From: Palsa-504 sp963767565
GTDB taxonomy: Bacteria > Actinomycetota > Actinomycetes > Streptosporangiales > Streptosporangiaceae
Direction of reading: 5' to 3'
DNA: 64,000 nucleotides
NCBI GenBank assembly: GCA_963767565.1
Contig: CAVYEG010000014.1
Location: 1-64,000 of the forward strand
Below the pieces are notes generated by a model, which saw nothing but the letters and a program-made list of their open reading frames with translations, had not been told where the DNA came from and did no database searches. Within the stretch, counting starts at the first letter, position 1; each line of letters starts with the position of its first letter. Shown in pieces: positions 1 through 9,151 of this stretch. Both the position numbers and the translations under genes were made by a program.

Positions 1-17
1 GGGAGGGCAGTTTCCGC

Positions 18-1607
18 CTACCGGGGGTACTGGGTGGGTCCGGTGGCGTAGCTGCGCCCGCTGGGGGTGTGCCAGATCAGGACGCCCGGTTCCGGCTGTT
101 CGAGCCGCCAGCCTTCGGCTTGCTTGACGCGGTGGTGGTGGCGGCACAAAGGGCACAGGTCACACTCGCACGTGCGGCCGCCTTTGTCCCAGGCGATGGT
201 GTGGTCCAGGTCGCATCGGGCGGCGGGCCGGCCGCAGCCGGGGGCGCCGCAGCGGGCGTTCCGCGCCCGGATGAGGTGCTGGAGCCTGCGGCTGGGCCGG
301 TATCCGGTTTCGCCGTGTTCGTGATCGCAGTGGCCCCGGGTGATCGGGGTCAATCGGACCCGCCGTTCGCGTAGCCAGTCCAGCGGGCGGGTGCCCGGTG
401 GCGGATCAGGTCCGGGAGAAGGGCCGCCGCCGGGACTGCGGCGGGCGGCAAAGCCTGGCGGGGGGTGCCGGCCGGTGATGCAGCCGTGGGCGGCTGCGGT
501 GCCGTCCGGGTTCAGGGTGGTCACGCACCAGCGGGTGTGCGGGTTGCTGGCGGCGGCGGCGAGCAGGTCCCGGGTGTCGTCGTTGTCGATCAGGCCGAAC
601 CCGTCGACGTCGGCTGCGTCCCCGGATCCTTCCTGCTGCGCGGACCACGGCACTGTGATGGTGACCTGTGCCGCTACGCTGGGCCCGTCGTCCCCGGCCT
701 GCGTGCTGTCCCGTCCTTGCAGCAGTTCGAGGAAGGCGCGGACCCGGAGTTCTTGCAGGGTGCCTTCGACGCCGGCGGCGCGCAGGGCCTGGGCCCGCTG
801 TTCCACGCGCTGCCAGGCGGCCAGCGTCTCAGCGGAGGGCAGCTCCCGGGCCACGATGCCCGCGTTGCCGGACTCCTCGCGGAACCGGCGCACCTCCGCG
901 CAGCCGCGGGCGCCTTCCTTGCGCCGCTTGTCCGCTTCGGGGTCCAGCTTCAGCACCAGCCGGTGCGCCGCCGCTCGCAGCTTCCCGTAGGTCAGCGTCC
1001 CGGCGGTCCCGGCCAGCTCGGCGTCGGCCCCGGCCGCGTCCTCATCGGAGAGGATGCTGGTTTCCTCTTCGATGATCCGCAGCCGGGTCATGTCCAGCTG
1101 CCCGGCGCCGAGCGCGGCGAAGCTGGCGGGCAGCCGCCCGGTCACGGTGGCGGCGTAGTCCATCCGCCCGGCCGCGGCGTTGTAGGTGAGGTGCAGTTCA
1201 TCGGCGAGCTCGTCGGCGGCGAACTGGCCCCGCGGGCCGCGGGCGGCGGCCCGCCGGGCGAACTCGCGGGTCCCGGTCATCTCGACCCACGCCGACCAGG
1301 ACTGCTGCCGTCGGGCGGCGGCGATGATCCCGGTCAGCTGGTCATCGGAGAGCCCGGTCACGCCGGAGCCGTCCGGGCCGGCGACCAGGTCCATCAGCGT
1401 GGCCGTCATCGCGCCGGGCGGCACGTCCGGGGACGGGCCGGACTGGGCGAACTGGTCCGGGTCGAACTCCGCGGCGGGCAGGCACAAGAACAGGCCCTGC
1501 TCCGGCCCGGACCCGGCGTCCGGCGGCAGGCAGCCGTCAGACGGCAGACAGCCGTCAGGCTCCTGGCCGTCGTCCTCGCCGGGATCGGGGAACGGGTCCT
1601 GGTGCAT
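18..1607 (-). CDS. DUF222 / 13E12-repeat family protein with C-terminal HNH endonuclease domain
   Basis: A protein of about 529 residues. The N-terminal and central part is the Ala/Arg/Glu-rich helical DUF222 region. The last 90 residues form an HNH domain: two Cys pairs (CGAPGC and CECDLC), the DLDHTIAWDKGG core and a CRHHHRVKQ segment, which together form the zinc/metal-binding beta-beta-alpha fold. Such genes are multicopy in actinobacteria and probably nick or cut DNA, but their role is unsettled. An in-frame start lies 69 bases upstream at 1676. I prefer the ATG at 1607 because a TATAAT hexamer (minus strand, 1662-1657) would put the transcript start downstream of the longer start, although no good -35 accompanies it. 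The gene stands alone. Confidence 0.85.
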   Translation of the reverse strand: MHQDPFPDPGEDDGQEPDGCLPSDGCLPPDAGSGPEQGLFLCLPAAEFDPDQFAQSGPSPDVPPGAMTATLMDLVAGPDGSGVTGLSDDQLTGIIAAARRQQSWSAWVEMTGTREFARRAAARGPRGQFAADELADELHLTYNAAAGRMDYAATVTGRLPASFAALGAGQLDMTRLRIIEEETSILSDEDAAGADAELAGTAGTLTYGKLRAAAHRLVLKLDPEADKRRKEGARGCAEVRRFREESGNAGIVARELPSAETLAAWQRVEQRAQALRAAGVEGTLQELRVRAFLELLQGRDSTQAGDDGPSVAAQVTITVPWSAQQEGSGDAADVDGFGLIDNDDTRDLLAAAASNPHTRWCVTTLNPDGTAAAHGCITGRHPPPGFAARRSPGGGPSPGPDPPPGTRPLDWLRERRVRLTPITRGHCDHEHGETGYRPSRRLQHLIRARNARCGAPGCGRPAARCDLDHTIAWDKGGRTCECDLCPLCRHHHRVKQAEGWRLEQPEPGVLIWHTPSGRSYATGPTQYPR

Positions 1608-1852
1608 GAGCCACCGTCCGTTCGGGAAAGAAAGATCTGAACACCCCTTGCCCATGATTATAGCATTAGATTGCACTTCAAGGCCATGATAACGAACCTG
1701 ATTTCCTAATAAATCTACTGACCGTCACTAGCTCGATCTTAAGGCCGTAAAATTGCATGTGACATAGGCATTCGACGGTATCCGGCGAGGCGGGCGCCCG
1801 GTAGCGTCCGTGCGGCTCGCATCCGAGGACCAAGGCCTGCCACTACTGACGA

Positions 1853-1889
1853 CTCCGGGGTGCCGGCCCTCGCAGCCGGCACCCCGGAG
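1853..1889 (-). terminator. Strong hairpin terminator downstream of the first GH12 gene
   Basis: A perfect 15-bp inverted repeat (CTCCGGGGTGCCGGC and its complement) encloses a 7-base loop. It lies 37 bases past the stop codon of the leftward GH12 gene. A smaller hairpin (GTCTCG-TG-CGAGAC) lies between it and the stop. No long T-run follows, as is common in high-GC actinobacteria. The rest of the gap up to the start of the HNH gene (1677-1852) is AT-richer and shows no gene. Confidence 0.75.
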
Positions 1890-1925
1890 ATCAGCGTTTA
1901 GTCTCGTGCGAGACGAGCCAGACGG

Positions 1926-3101
1926 TTAAGAGGACTTGATGCCGTACTGGCTGAGGGTGAACGTCTCGGCGCTGGGGGTCGAGCAGATCTCGAACCCGTA
2001 GTCGATCTGGTTCAGGCCCGAGCCGGCCTGCAGGTAGCCGTGGCTCTCCAGCCAGGTCAGCATGGACAGGACGTCCACCGAGCCGGACTGCTCGTCGCCG
2101 CTGGACAGGTACCAGATCAGCTCGCTGCCGCCCCACTTGCACAGCGTCCAGCTCTGCGCCGGCACGCCGTTGGACCCGCCGAAGGTGGCGGTGGCCTGCT
2201 TCGTGGCCCCGCCGCACGTGCCCCGGTTGATCTGGTCGTTCCAGATCATGACCTCGTCGGCGTAGTTGGTCGAGGAGTTCTGGCCGAGCCAGATGTCGTA
2301 GGCCGCCTCGGCGCTGGTGCCGCTGGCTTCACCCATCTTCTCGGTGAACGAGGAGACGATGGAGCTGAAGCCGGACAGCGGGTCGGGGGTGTTGTTCGAC
2401 TTGGTGTAGATCTGCTGCGTGTCCGGGTAGGTCTGCACCGCGGTGGTTCCGGCGGGCCCGGCATTGGCGACCACGCTCCAGCTGCCGGGACCGGTCGAGG
2501 TCAGCGTCTGGGTGGTGCCCGAATTGGCCGCCCACATGTTGTTCAGCACGTAGGTGTTGCCGCCGCTGCTGCCGGTGATGTCGGCAAAGCCGTAGGGACC
2601 GCAGGTGCCCTTGGCCGAGCTCGTGACGCACTGCGGGCCCGTGGCCGGGGTCGACGGTGCGGAGGTGGCCGGCGGCGCGGTCGTTGGTGCGGTCGGCGGC
2701 GTGCTGGTCGGTGCGGTGGGCGGCGCGGTCGTCGGGGCCGAGCCGGATGACGACGATGTGACGGGCGCCGGGTTGGTAGGTGCCGACGTCGGGTCGGACT
2801 GCCCGCTCCAGTGGACCCGGACGGAGCCAGCTGGGCAGTTCGGCGCCGCGGCCACGGTCACGTGGGTGAGCCGCCCCGATGCCAGGCAGGCGTAGACGGT
2901 TACGCCCAGGCCCGTGGTGCCGGCCTCGCCGTCCAGGTTCACGGTCAGTGGGGTGCGCGGGGTGCTGCCGCCTGATGCCAGCGCCGCCCCGCCGAACGCC
3001 GCCGCCGCGAGGCACGGCACGGCCGCCAGGATCACGAGCCTCCTGGGTTTCCAGGGTTTACCGGGGTCCTTCTGTTCACTCGGCTTGCTATGGTTACCCA
3101 T
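1926..3101 (-). CDS. Secreted glycoside hydrolase family 12 (endo-beta-1,4-glucanase type)
   Basis: A 391-residue protein that probably cleaves beta-1,4-glucan or xyloglucan outside the cell. Residues 20-43 form a basic plus hydrophobic export signal. Residues 65-100 form a small module with two cysteines (C72, C89; ACLASGRLTHV and NCPAGSVRVHW). Residues 103-155 are a Thr/Pro/Ser linker. Residues 158-391 are the GH12 fold, with AAYDIW, the nucleophile segment ADEVMIW (E283) and the acid/base segment YGFEIC (E371). The start is fixed by a strong ribosome site (GGGAGGGG) just before the ATG. It is close to the lipoprotein GH12 at 34.8 kb, while the neighbour at 4.75 kb is more diverged. The family call rests on these motifs; substrate is not determined. 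Confidence 0.85.
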   Translation of the reverse strand: MGNHSKPSEQKDPGKPWKPRRLVILAAVPCLAAAAFGGAALASGGSTPRTPLTVNLDGEAGTTGLGVTVYACLASGRLTHVTVAAAPNCPAGSVRVHWSGQSDPTSAPTNPAPVTSSSSGSAPTTAPPTAPTSTPPTAPTTAPPATSAPSTPATGPQCVTSSAKGTCGPYGFADITGSSGGNTYVLNNMWAANSGTTQTLTSTGPGSWSVVANAGPAGTTAVQTYPDTQQIYTKSNNTPDPLSGFSSIVSSFTEKMGEASGTSAEAAYDIWLGQNSSTNYADEVMIWNDQINRGTCGGATKQATATFGGSNGVPAQSWTLCKWGGSELIWYLSSGDEQSGSVDVLSMLTWLESHGYLQAGSGLNQIDYGFEICSTPSAETFTLSQYGIKSS

Positions 3102-3290
3102 TTCCCCTCCCTTTCCCGCTCCCGGCGACTTACGGTACGCGCGTGGAACTCGGCAGGGAGATTAAATCGTTATATTTGCTGCTCGTGGCGGCAAGGTACT
3201 ACCGACCGTCGGCCCGGCATCGCGCCAGGTGAGCGATCTGCTGGCCTGGGACGAGCCGCCCGGAGGGGAGCCGGTCAGGGGAAACCAGGA

Positions 3291-4493
3291 TCAGCCCCCG
3301 GGGCCCGACGAGGGAGCCCAGACCCGGCGCATGGCCTCGGGCAGGCCCCACCAGCCCAGCGGGGTCAGGCAGTCCTCGTCGTCGATCGCGCCCAGCACCT
3401 GCCACAGCGTGGTGACCGGCAGGAACAGGCTTTCCATGCCCAGCTCGTCGAACTCGCCGTCGTCATCGAAGGCGTTGAAGTCGTAGACCTCGCCGTCGGC
3501 GTCCGCTAGGTCCTCGCCGTCGTCCGGGTCGTAGTCGCGGACGTAGCCCGCCAGGTCGGCGGCCGAGGCGCACGTGCCGGGCCCGCCGGTGGCCAGCGCG
3601 GTGATCACGGCCAGCCAGTCGAAGTGGTCGATGGCGCAGATAGCGGCCACCGCGCTGTCGGTCTCGCCCAGCTCGTCGGAATCTGCCGGGCCCGGCCGGC
3701 TCAGCCAGTCATCCGAGCCGACCGGCGAGGCCACGCCCGCGGCCAGGCGCAGCCAGAGCTCGGCGTCGTCGGCCGGCAGGTCGCGGGCCCGCATGCCGCC
3801 GCATTCGATCAGCAGCTCACCGGGCCAGCCCGCCTGGGCGATGTCCGCGCGCAGCCGGGCACAAGCCTGCTGCAGGTCCTGGCCGGGCAACGGGCGCTCG
3901 CCGACCTGCTCGAGCAGGGCCTGGACGATGGCCAGCGCCTCGGCGTCGGCGGCGTCCCATGCGGCGGTGAACTCCTCGTCCTTCTCATCGAGCAGCACGT
4001 CCATCGGCACCCGGCCGTCGGGCAGCGCTGAGGTCATCCACCGCTCCTGCACGGCGATGTAGGCCGCGCAGGCGGCCGGGTCGGCCGCGGCCAGCAGGTC
4101 GGGGTCGATCTCGCCCGCGGCCAGCCGCTCCTCCAGGTGGCTGACCAGCCGGGTGTGCATCTCGGCGGCCAGCTGGCTGCGCTCGGTCTGGTCATCCCAG
4201 ACGTGCAGGCCGATGATCCCGTTGGGCTCGGTCCCGGTGGCCTCCAGCCAGGTCCTGACGTCCCCGATCGTGGCGGTGCCGTCCTCGATCTTGTGCAGCA
4301 CGGTCTCGGCCGAGGACCAGAACACCGCGGACAGCGGGTTGCCCGCGGCCAGCATCCCCCGGCGCAGGCCCGGCAGCGAGGCCAGGCTGTCGTCGGCCGG
4401 CCCGGTGAGCAGCGCCAGCGCGACATCGCGCCTGGTCAGGTCGCTCGGCGGCCGGGCGGCCAGGTCGGCTACCCGATCAGCGTCAAGGTTCAC
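3291..4493 (-). CDS. Hypothetical acidic protein, family not recognised
   Basis: I do not recognise a family. From the GTG at 4493 the product is about 400 residues, rich in Asp, Glu, Ala and Leu, and looks largely helical. It has no signal peptide or membrane segment. The C-terminal third has an Asp/Glu-dense stretch (around DYDPDDGEDLADADGE) followed by a hydrophobic end with several Trp residues (TTLWQVLGAID, LGWWGLPEAMRRVW). The frame stays open upstream to 4652, but that extension is low-complexity and overlaps the divergent upstream region of the rightward GH12 gene. I therefore prefer 4493, although no clear ribosome site supports it. The codon third-position GC pattern supports real coding. 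Confidence 0.65.
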   Translation of the reverse strand: MNLDADRVADLAARPPSDLTRRDVALALLTGPADDSLASLPGLRRGMLAAGNPLSAVFWSSAETVLHKIEDGTATIGDVRTWLEATGTEPNGIIGLHVWDDQTERSQLAAEMHTRLVSHLEERLAAGEIDPDLLAAADPAACAAYIAVQERWMTSALPDGRVPMDVLLDEKDEEFTAAWDAADAEALAIVQALLEQVGERPLPGQDLQQACARLRADIAQAGWPGELLIECGGMRARDLPADDAELWLRLAAGVASPVGSDDWLSRPGPADSDELGETDSAVAAICAIDHFDWLAVITALATGGPGTCASAADLAGYVRDYDPDDGEDLADADGEVYDFNAFDDDGEFDELGMESLFLPVTTLWQVLGAIDDEDCLTPLGWWGLPEAMRRVWAPSSGPGG

Positions 4494-4721
4494 GCCTCGC
4501 AGCGTACGCCAGTTTGGGGGTGGTTCAGAGAAGTTCCCGGCTGCCGGGGATACGGCCGCGGCACGGCCGGCACCTCCACCGAGCCCGGCGGCCCATCTGA
4601 TTACACATTGAGGCCGTTCAGCCGCAAATGTAACATTTCCATCTTCGGCCACAGGTCACAGGCGTACCGTGTGTGCCCTGGCCAGAGCGGGCCGGAGCTC
4701 CCAGTACCTGTGGGCCTGTGG

Positions 4722-4735
4722 GGGGAGCGCTCCTT
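4722..4735. promoter_or_regulatory. CebR-like operator upstream of GH12 gene
   Basis: The perfect palindrome GGAGCGCTCC sits at 4724-4733 inside GGGGAGCGCTCCTT, 18 bases before the ATG of the GH12 gene. It closely matches the CebR box known from actinobacterial cellulase genes (TGGGAGCGCTCCCA). The position fits a repressor blocking transcription or early elongation until cello-oligosaccharides are present. No cebR gene is in the window, and the other two GH12 genes lack an obvious copy. Confidence 0.6.
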
Positions 4736-4751
4736 ACCGTTAGGACGGCAG

Positions 4752-5906
4752 ATGGCTGCGCACCGGAATCCCAGGAAGCTTGTGGGGCTGGCCACCGTAC
4801 TTTGCCTGATGATTGCCTCGGCAATCGGAGGGTTCGCGGTGGCGAATAGCCGGGCCCCGGCGACGTTGAACCTGGCTGACGCCCAGGGCGGCGTACCGCC
4901 CCAGATCATGACCGTCCACGCTTGCCTGGCGGCGGGGCGGCTGACCCAGGTGTCGACGACCACCCCGACCTGCCCGGCCAACTCGGTCCCGGTCCAGTGG
5001 TCTGTCCAGTCTGACCCGACCGCATCAGCTAACCCGCAACCCAGCTCGCCCCCGACAGCCACCTCAGCGCCTACGGCGCCCCCGACCACGCCCGCGCAGA
5101 CTCCGCCGTCAGCGCCCACCGGCAGCGCCGCGTTCACGGCGAGCTGCCCGGCCCACGGGTCAAGCAGCGCGTCCGGCTGCGGCTCCTGGGACGCGGGGCC
5201 ATCCTCGGGCCAGGCCCCGGGCTTCGCCGCGGGACAGCAGTCGTCCCCGAACCTGCTCGGCGTCAACCAGGACCCGTGGACCACCGGGCAGGGGCCGCAG
5301 GTACTGAGCGCCTCCTCCTTCCAGAACTGGTCGGTAGCCGCGACCGACACCGATCCGTCCAACGCGCCCGGCGAGGTGCTCACGTACCCGGACGCGAGCT
5401 TCAACTACTACGTGCTCAACACGGCTGCTTCTCGCTACACTGCTCCGCCAGCGCAGTACGATCTGACCAACATCACGTCGCTGACCAGTGATTTCACCGA
5501 GTCCATGGCGCAGAACAGTGACCTCAACGCCGAGGCCGCATACGACCTGTGGCTGAACAACTGGCAGACCGAGATCATGGTGTGGCTCGACACCTCGCCC
5601 GCCAAGGACCGTAACCTCGCCGACGACGGCATGACCAAGGTCGGCACGTACACCTACGGCGGCCAGAACTTCGCGCTCTGGCGCAGCGGCAGCGGGATCA
5701 CCGGCTTCTACGTCTTCCTGCTGGACCACAACGAGACGTCGGGCACGGTAAACCTCAAAGCGATGCTGGAGACCATGGTCTCGCTCGGCTACATCCCGGC
5801 GGCGTCCCCGCTGACCCAGATCCCGTTCGGCTGGGAGATCAGCGACACCGGCGGCAAGCCGGTCACCTTCTCGATGTCCAGGTTCGACGTGAACCTGCAG
5901 AACTAA
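4752..5906 (+). CDS. Secreted glycoside hydrolase family 12 (diverged paralogue)
   Basis: A 384-residue secreted protein. A signal segment (residues 8-33) is followed by a two-cysteine module (C58, C74; ACLAAGRLTQV, TCPANSVPVQW), then a Pro/Thr/Ser linker (about 88-125) and a GH12 domain. Catalytic segments are TEIMVWLD (E274) and FGWEIS (E362), and AAYDLW precedes the first. It shares the architecture of the leftward GH12 at 1.9 kb but the catalytic domain is clearly more diverged. The frame is open upstream, yet export-signal logic and the operator just upstream favour the ATG at 4752. It converges on serS with only 6 bases between the stops. Regulation by a CebR-type repressor is inferred from the palindrome at 4722-4735. 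Confidence 0.8.
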   Translation: MAAHRNPRKLVGLATVLCLMIASAIGGFAVANSRAPATLNLADAQGGVPPQIMTVHACLAAGRLTQVSTTTPTCPANSVPVQWSVQSDPTASANPQPSSPPTATSAPTAPPTTPAQTPPSAPTGSAAFTASCPAHGSSSASGCGSWDAGPSSGQAPGFAAGQQSSPNLLGVNQDPWTTGQGPQVLSASSFQNWSVAATDTDPSNAPGEVLTYPDASFNYYVLNTAASRYTAPPAQYDLTNITSLTSDFTESMAQNSDLNAEAAYDLWLNNWQTEIMVWLDTSPAKDRNLADDGMTKVGTYTYGGQNFALWRSGSGITGFYVFLLDHNETSGTVNLKAMLETMVSLGYIPAASPLTQIPFGWEISDTGGKPVTFSMSRFDVNLQN

Positions 5907-5912
5907 CAGGCT

Positions 5913-7175
5913 TCAGAGAAGCTCCCGGCCGCCAAGATAGGGCTGCAGCACGGCCGGCACCTGCACCCGGGCCTCCTTGGTCTGCAGGTTCTCCACCAGC
6001 GCGGCCAGGATCCGCGGCGTAGCCACGGCCGTGTTATTCAATGTGTAGGCGAAACGGACCGTGCCGTCAGCGTCCCGGTAGCGCACGTTGGCCCGGCGGG
6101 CCTGCCAGTCGTGCAGCGAGGAGCAGCTGTGCGTCTCGCGGTAGGCCCGCAGGGACGGCATCCAGGTGTTGATGTCGTTCATCCGGTACTTGCCCGCGCC
6201 CATGTCGCCGGTGGCGCACTCCACCACCTCGTACGCCAGGCCCAGGCCCTGCAGCAGCTGCTCGGCGGTGCCGAGCAGCTCGGCGTGCCAGCGGTCGGAC
6301 TCGGCGTCGTCGGCGGCGCAGATGACGAACTGCTCGACCTTCTCGAACTGGTGCACCCGCAGCAGCCCGCGCACGTCGCGGCCCGCGCTGCCCGCCTCCC
6401 GCCGGAAGCAGGGTGAGATCCCCGCGTACCGGATCGGCAGCTGCTTGCGGTCGATGATCTCGCCGCTGTGGAAGCCGACCAGCGCCACCTCGGCCGTGCC
6501 CGCCAGGAACAGGTCGTCGGCCGGGATCGCGTAGGTTTCCTCGCGGTGCGCGGGGAACTGCCCGGTGCCGATCAGGGGCTGCTCGCGGACCAGCGACGGC
6601 ACGCTGACCAGCATGAAGTCCCTGGCCTTGAGCAGGTCAAGGGCATAGGAGTGCACCGCCCGCTCCAGCAGCACGGCGTCCGCGGTCAGCGCGTAGGCGC
6701 GCTCCCCGGCCACCTTGCGGGCCCGGTCGAAATCGGCCCAGCCGCGCTTTTCCAGCAGGTCGACGTGATCCAGCGGCTCGAAGCCGAACTCGGGCGGGGT
6801 GCCGACGGTCCTGATCACCACGTTGGCCGAGTCGTCGGCCCCGACCGGCGCGCCCGCCCACGGGATGGTGGGGGTCAGCAGCATCAGGCCGGTCAGCGTC
6901 TCGGTGATCTCGGCCAGCTGCTCACGCAGCGACCTGAGCTGGGCCTCGAGCTTCTCGTGCTCGATCTTCAGCTCGATCCGCCTGGCCTCGTCGGCCCGGG
7001 CGTACTCCTTGGACGAGCTCTTCCGCAGGGCCTGCGCCTGGTCCAGTTCGGTCTGCAGCCTGCGGCTCTCGGAGTCCAGGTCCAGCAGCTCGTCCACGTC
7101 CAGGGCGATGCCCTTGACCCGGACGGCCGCCTTGACCTCGTCCGGGTGATCCCTGATGAATCGCTTGTCCAGCAT
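5913..7175 (-). CDS. serS: Seryl-tRNA synthetase
   Basis: A 420-residue class II aminoacyl-tRNA synthetase that charges tRNA-Ser in the cytoplasm. The first 100 residues are the long antiparallel coiled-coil arm that reads the tRNA, with the typical start MLDKRFIRDHPDEVKAAVR. The catalytic core shows LAGTAEVALVGFH, the motif 2 loop ISPCFRREAGSAGRDVRGL with HQFEKVEQF, and motif 3 NNTAVATPRILAALVENLQ. Length and motifs are normal. A GAGG ribosome site lies upstream of the ATG. It is divergent from the small membrane protein gene at 7332. Confidence 0.97.
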   Translation of the reverse strand: MLDKRFIRDHPDEVKAAVRVKGIALDVDELLDLDSESRRLQTELDQAQALRKSSSKEYARADEARRIELKIEHEKLEAQLRSLREQLAEITETLTGLMLLTPTIPWAGAPVGADDSANVVIRTVGTPPEFGFEPLDHVDLLEKRGWADFDRARKVAGERAYALTADAVLLERAVHSYALDLLKARDFMLVSVPSLVREQPLIGTGQFPAHREETYAIPADDLFLAGTAEVALVGFHSGEIIDRKQLPIRYAGISPCFRREAGSAGRDVRGLLRVHQFEKVEQFVICAADDAESDRWHAELLGTAEQLLQGLGLAYEVVECATGDMGAGKYRMNDINTWMPSLRAYRETHSCSSLHDWQARRANVRYRDADGTVRFAYTLNNTAVATPRILAALVENLQTKEARVQVPAVLQPYLGGRELL

Positions 7176-7331
7176 GGGTACGCGTCAGTCCTCGTTCGGA
7201 TTGGAATCTCGTGCCTGCCCCCGCAACGAAACGCTACCAGCACGCTCCGCTGCCCCGCCGCCGGATAATCCCCGGTCCGGTCCGCATACGGTGGAGGTGT
7301 CACCAGGGGCACGAGGGGAAGGCACGGGCGG

Positions 7332-7787
7332 ATGCTGCTGACCAACCATGTCCTGTCCGGCGCGGTCATCGGCGTGCTGGCCCGCCGCCCGGTACCGGCC
7401 TTCGCGGCCGGGGTCGCCTCCCACTTCGTCCTCGACGCCATCCCGCACTGGGGCGACTGGGAAAGCACGCGCCGGTTCGTCCACGTGGCCACCCGCGACG
7501 GGCTGACCAGCCTGGCCATCATGGTCACGCTGACCGCGGCCGCGCCCGCCGACCGGCGGCTGGCCGTGCTGGCCGGCATGGCCGGGGCGGCGCTGCCCGA
7601 CGCCGACAAGCCGGCCAAGCTGTGGTTCGGCTGGTCGCCCTGGCCGCCGGCCGTGAACCGCTTCCACAGCGACATCCAGCACGAGTCGCGCCGCCGGGCC
7701 TACGTGGAAGTGCTGGCCGCGAGCGTGCTCTCCGCCGCCGCCCTGATCGCCATCCGCAGGTCCCAAATCGGGCGGCGCCCCGGATAA
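7332..7787 (+). CDS. Small membrane protein resembling DUF457 / YdjM-type metal-dependent hydrolases
   Basis: A 151-residue protein with several hydrophobic segments. His/Asp positions are typical of the DUF457/YdjM membrane hydrolase-like family: TNHVLSG near the N terminus, ASHFVLDAIPHWGDW around residue 30, and LPDADKPAKLWFG and RFHSDIQHESRR later. These families are predicted metal-binding membrane proteins of unknown substrate. The ATG is preceded by GGGGAAGG. It is a single gene between serS (divergent) and the glycosyltransferase gene (convergent). The family call is by motif spacing only. Confidence 0.65.
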   Translation: MLLTNHVLSGAVIGVLARRPVPAFAAGVASHFVLDAIPHWGDWESTRRFVHVATRDGLTSLAIMVTLTAAAPADRRLAVLAGMAGAALPDADKPAKLWFGWSPWPPAVNRFHSDIQHESRRRAYVEVLAASVLSAAALIAIRRSQIGRRPG

Positions 7788-7882
7788 CCCGGCCGATGCC
7801 GCTATCCACCGGATGGTTGAGTTCGCGTGACCAGTAAACCAGCGCGCGGCCGGAGCCCGCGCCGTACCGCCGACGAACCTGG

Positions 7883-9151
7883 TCAGGGGGCCCGTTCCTC
7901 CATGATCTCCGGAGCGGTTGCGAGCTCGAGGATAAGATCGTCGAACTGCCGCGTGATCGCACCCCAGGAATAAGCGGGATTCTGCGCGACGCCACCGGCG
8001 GCACGCGACAGCTCCTGTCGACGTGCCGGATCCTGGTACAGCGCTTCCAGCGCCCGCGCCACGCCCTGCGGCGAGACTTCTCCCATCTCTAGCGGCGAGA
8101 ACTCCGGGATGTAGCTCCTGGTCGGCGGGATCAGCTCGGCGCGGTCACGCCACAGCTCGGCACACGCCGTGTGGTCAGGGACGATCTGGGCGGCGCCCGC
8201 CGCGCCATGCTCGAAGCTGACCAGCCCCCAGCCTTCGCCCATCGCCGTGTTGATCCCGACGTCGCAGGCGTTGTAGAGCAGGTTGAGCTCGTCGTCGCCG
8301 ACGATCCGGCTACCGAGCGGGTTCACCGAAAGCCGCTCGCCGAGCCCGCACTCCCGGATCACCGGCTCGAGCTCTCGCTCGGCTGCACCGCCCATAACAG
8401 GGTGGTGGAGGCACAACCTGACGTTCGCCGGCTTGCCGGCGGCGAACATGGCGAACCCGCGGACGGTGAGATCGACACGTTTGCGCTTGTCGGGTCGGCT
8501 GGCGTTCAGGACGATAAACGACTCGCCGGCGTCCGGCCCGTCGCCGAACACGCGCCTCTTCGCCCGCGCGCGGCCCGTCGATGTGAACGAGGCCTGGACG
8601 AGCTCGCGGAGGGGATAGAAGCGATCCCGGTCGACGCCGTGCGGAATGACGTCGACCGCCGGGAAATCGCGATCGTCCTGCTTCGCACGCAGCCTGCGGA
8701 AGGCTCCTTCGAACTCCGCGCGGGCGAACTGGGTGTAGGAGACGACTCGGTCGGCCTGCGCGAGCGGCGCGGCGTTCTCCTCGTTCCTGATCCGGCCGTC
8801 CAGGGGAATGCAGGCGACGACCTTCAGGCGGTCCCGATACGGGCCGAACAGGCGCAGGTAGTAGTCGAACATCCAGATGTCGTGCATGACGAGGATCAGC
8901 GCCGGCCGGATCTCCTCGATCAACCTCATGGCCTGGAAGGCCGCGAAGACGTCGCCGCCCTTCGGGTTGGTGGGATAGATGGTCAGGCCGCGGTCGCGGA
9001 CGATCTCGCCCGAGTAGCCGATGCCGAGGAAGTGAATTTCGTGCCGGTCAGCAAGCTGTCGCAGGACGTTGTCCATGACCCGCGTCAAGCCTGTGCCCAC
9101 GATGTTGAAGCCGATCGCGATGAGCCTCACGCGAGGCGGTGGTACGGTCAA
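7883..9151 (-). CDS. Glycosyltransferase family 4
   Basis: About 422 residues, GT-B fold. The N-terminal donor-side start is RLIAIGFNIVGTGLTRVMDNVL. The C-terminal half has the GT4 nucleotide-sugar site GEGWGLVSFEHGAAGAAQIV, with the Glu residues of the E-x7-E motif, and VLNASRPDKRKRVDL in front of it. It likely transfers a sugar to a cell-surface glycan or lipid. The TTG start at 9151 overlaps the FkbM methyltransferase stop (TTGA), which suggests translational coupling; a GTG at 9130 is the alternative. The pair probably decorates one product. Base usage is slightly less uniform than in the neighbours, which may indicate acquisition. Confidence 0.85.
   Translation of the reverse strand: MTVPPPRVRLIAIGFNIVGTGLTRVMDNVLRQLADRHEIHFLGIGYSGEIVRDRGLTIYPTNPKGGDVFAAFQAMRLIEEIRPALILVMHDIWMFDYYLRLFGPYRDRLKVVACIPLDGRIRNEENAAPLAQADRVVSYTQFARAEFEGAFRRLRAKQDDRDFPAVDVIPHGVDRDRFYPLRELVQASFTSTGRARAKRRVFGDGPDAGESFIVLNASRPDKRKRVDLTVRGFAMFAAGKPANVRLCLHHPVMGGAAERELEPVIRECGLGERLSVNPLGSRIVGDDELNLLYNACDVGINTAMGEGWGLVSFEHGAAGAAQIVPDHTACAELWRDRAELIPPTRSYIPEFSPLEMGEVSPQGVARALEALYQDPARRQELSRAAGGVAQNPAYSWGAITRQFDDLILELATAPEIMEERAP

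Noticed and set aside
465..1640. Long rightward frame opposite the HNH gene
   Set aside because: Mirror frame of a high-GC coding gene; its product is Gly/Arg/Pro-rich noise, while the leftward frame has a clear HNH domain.
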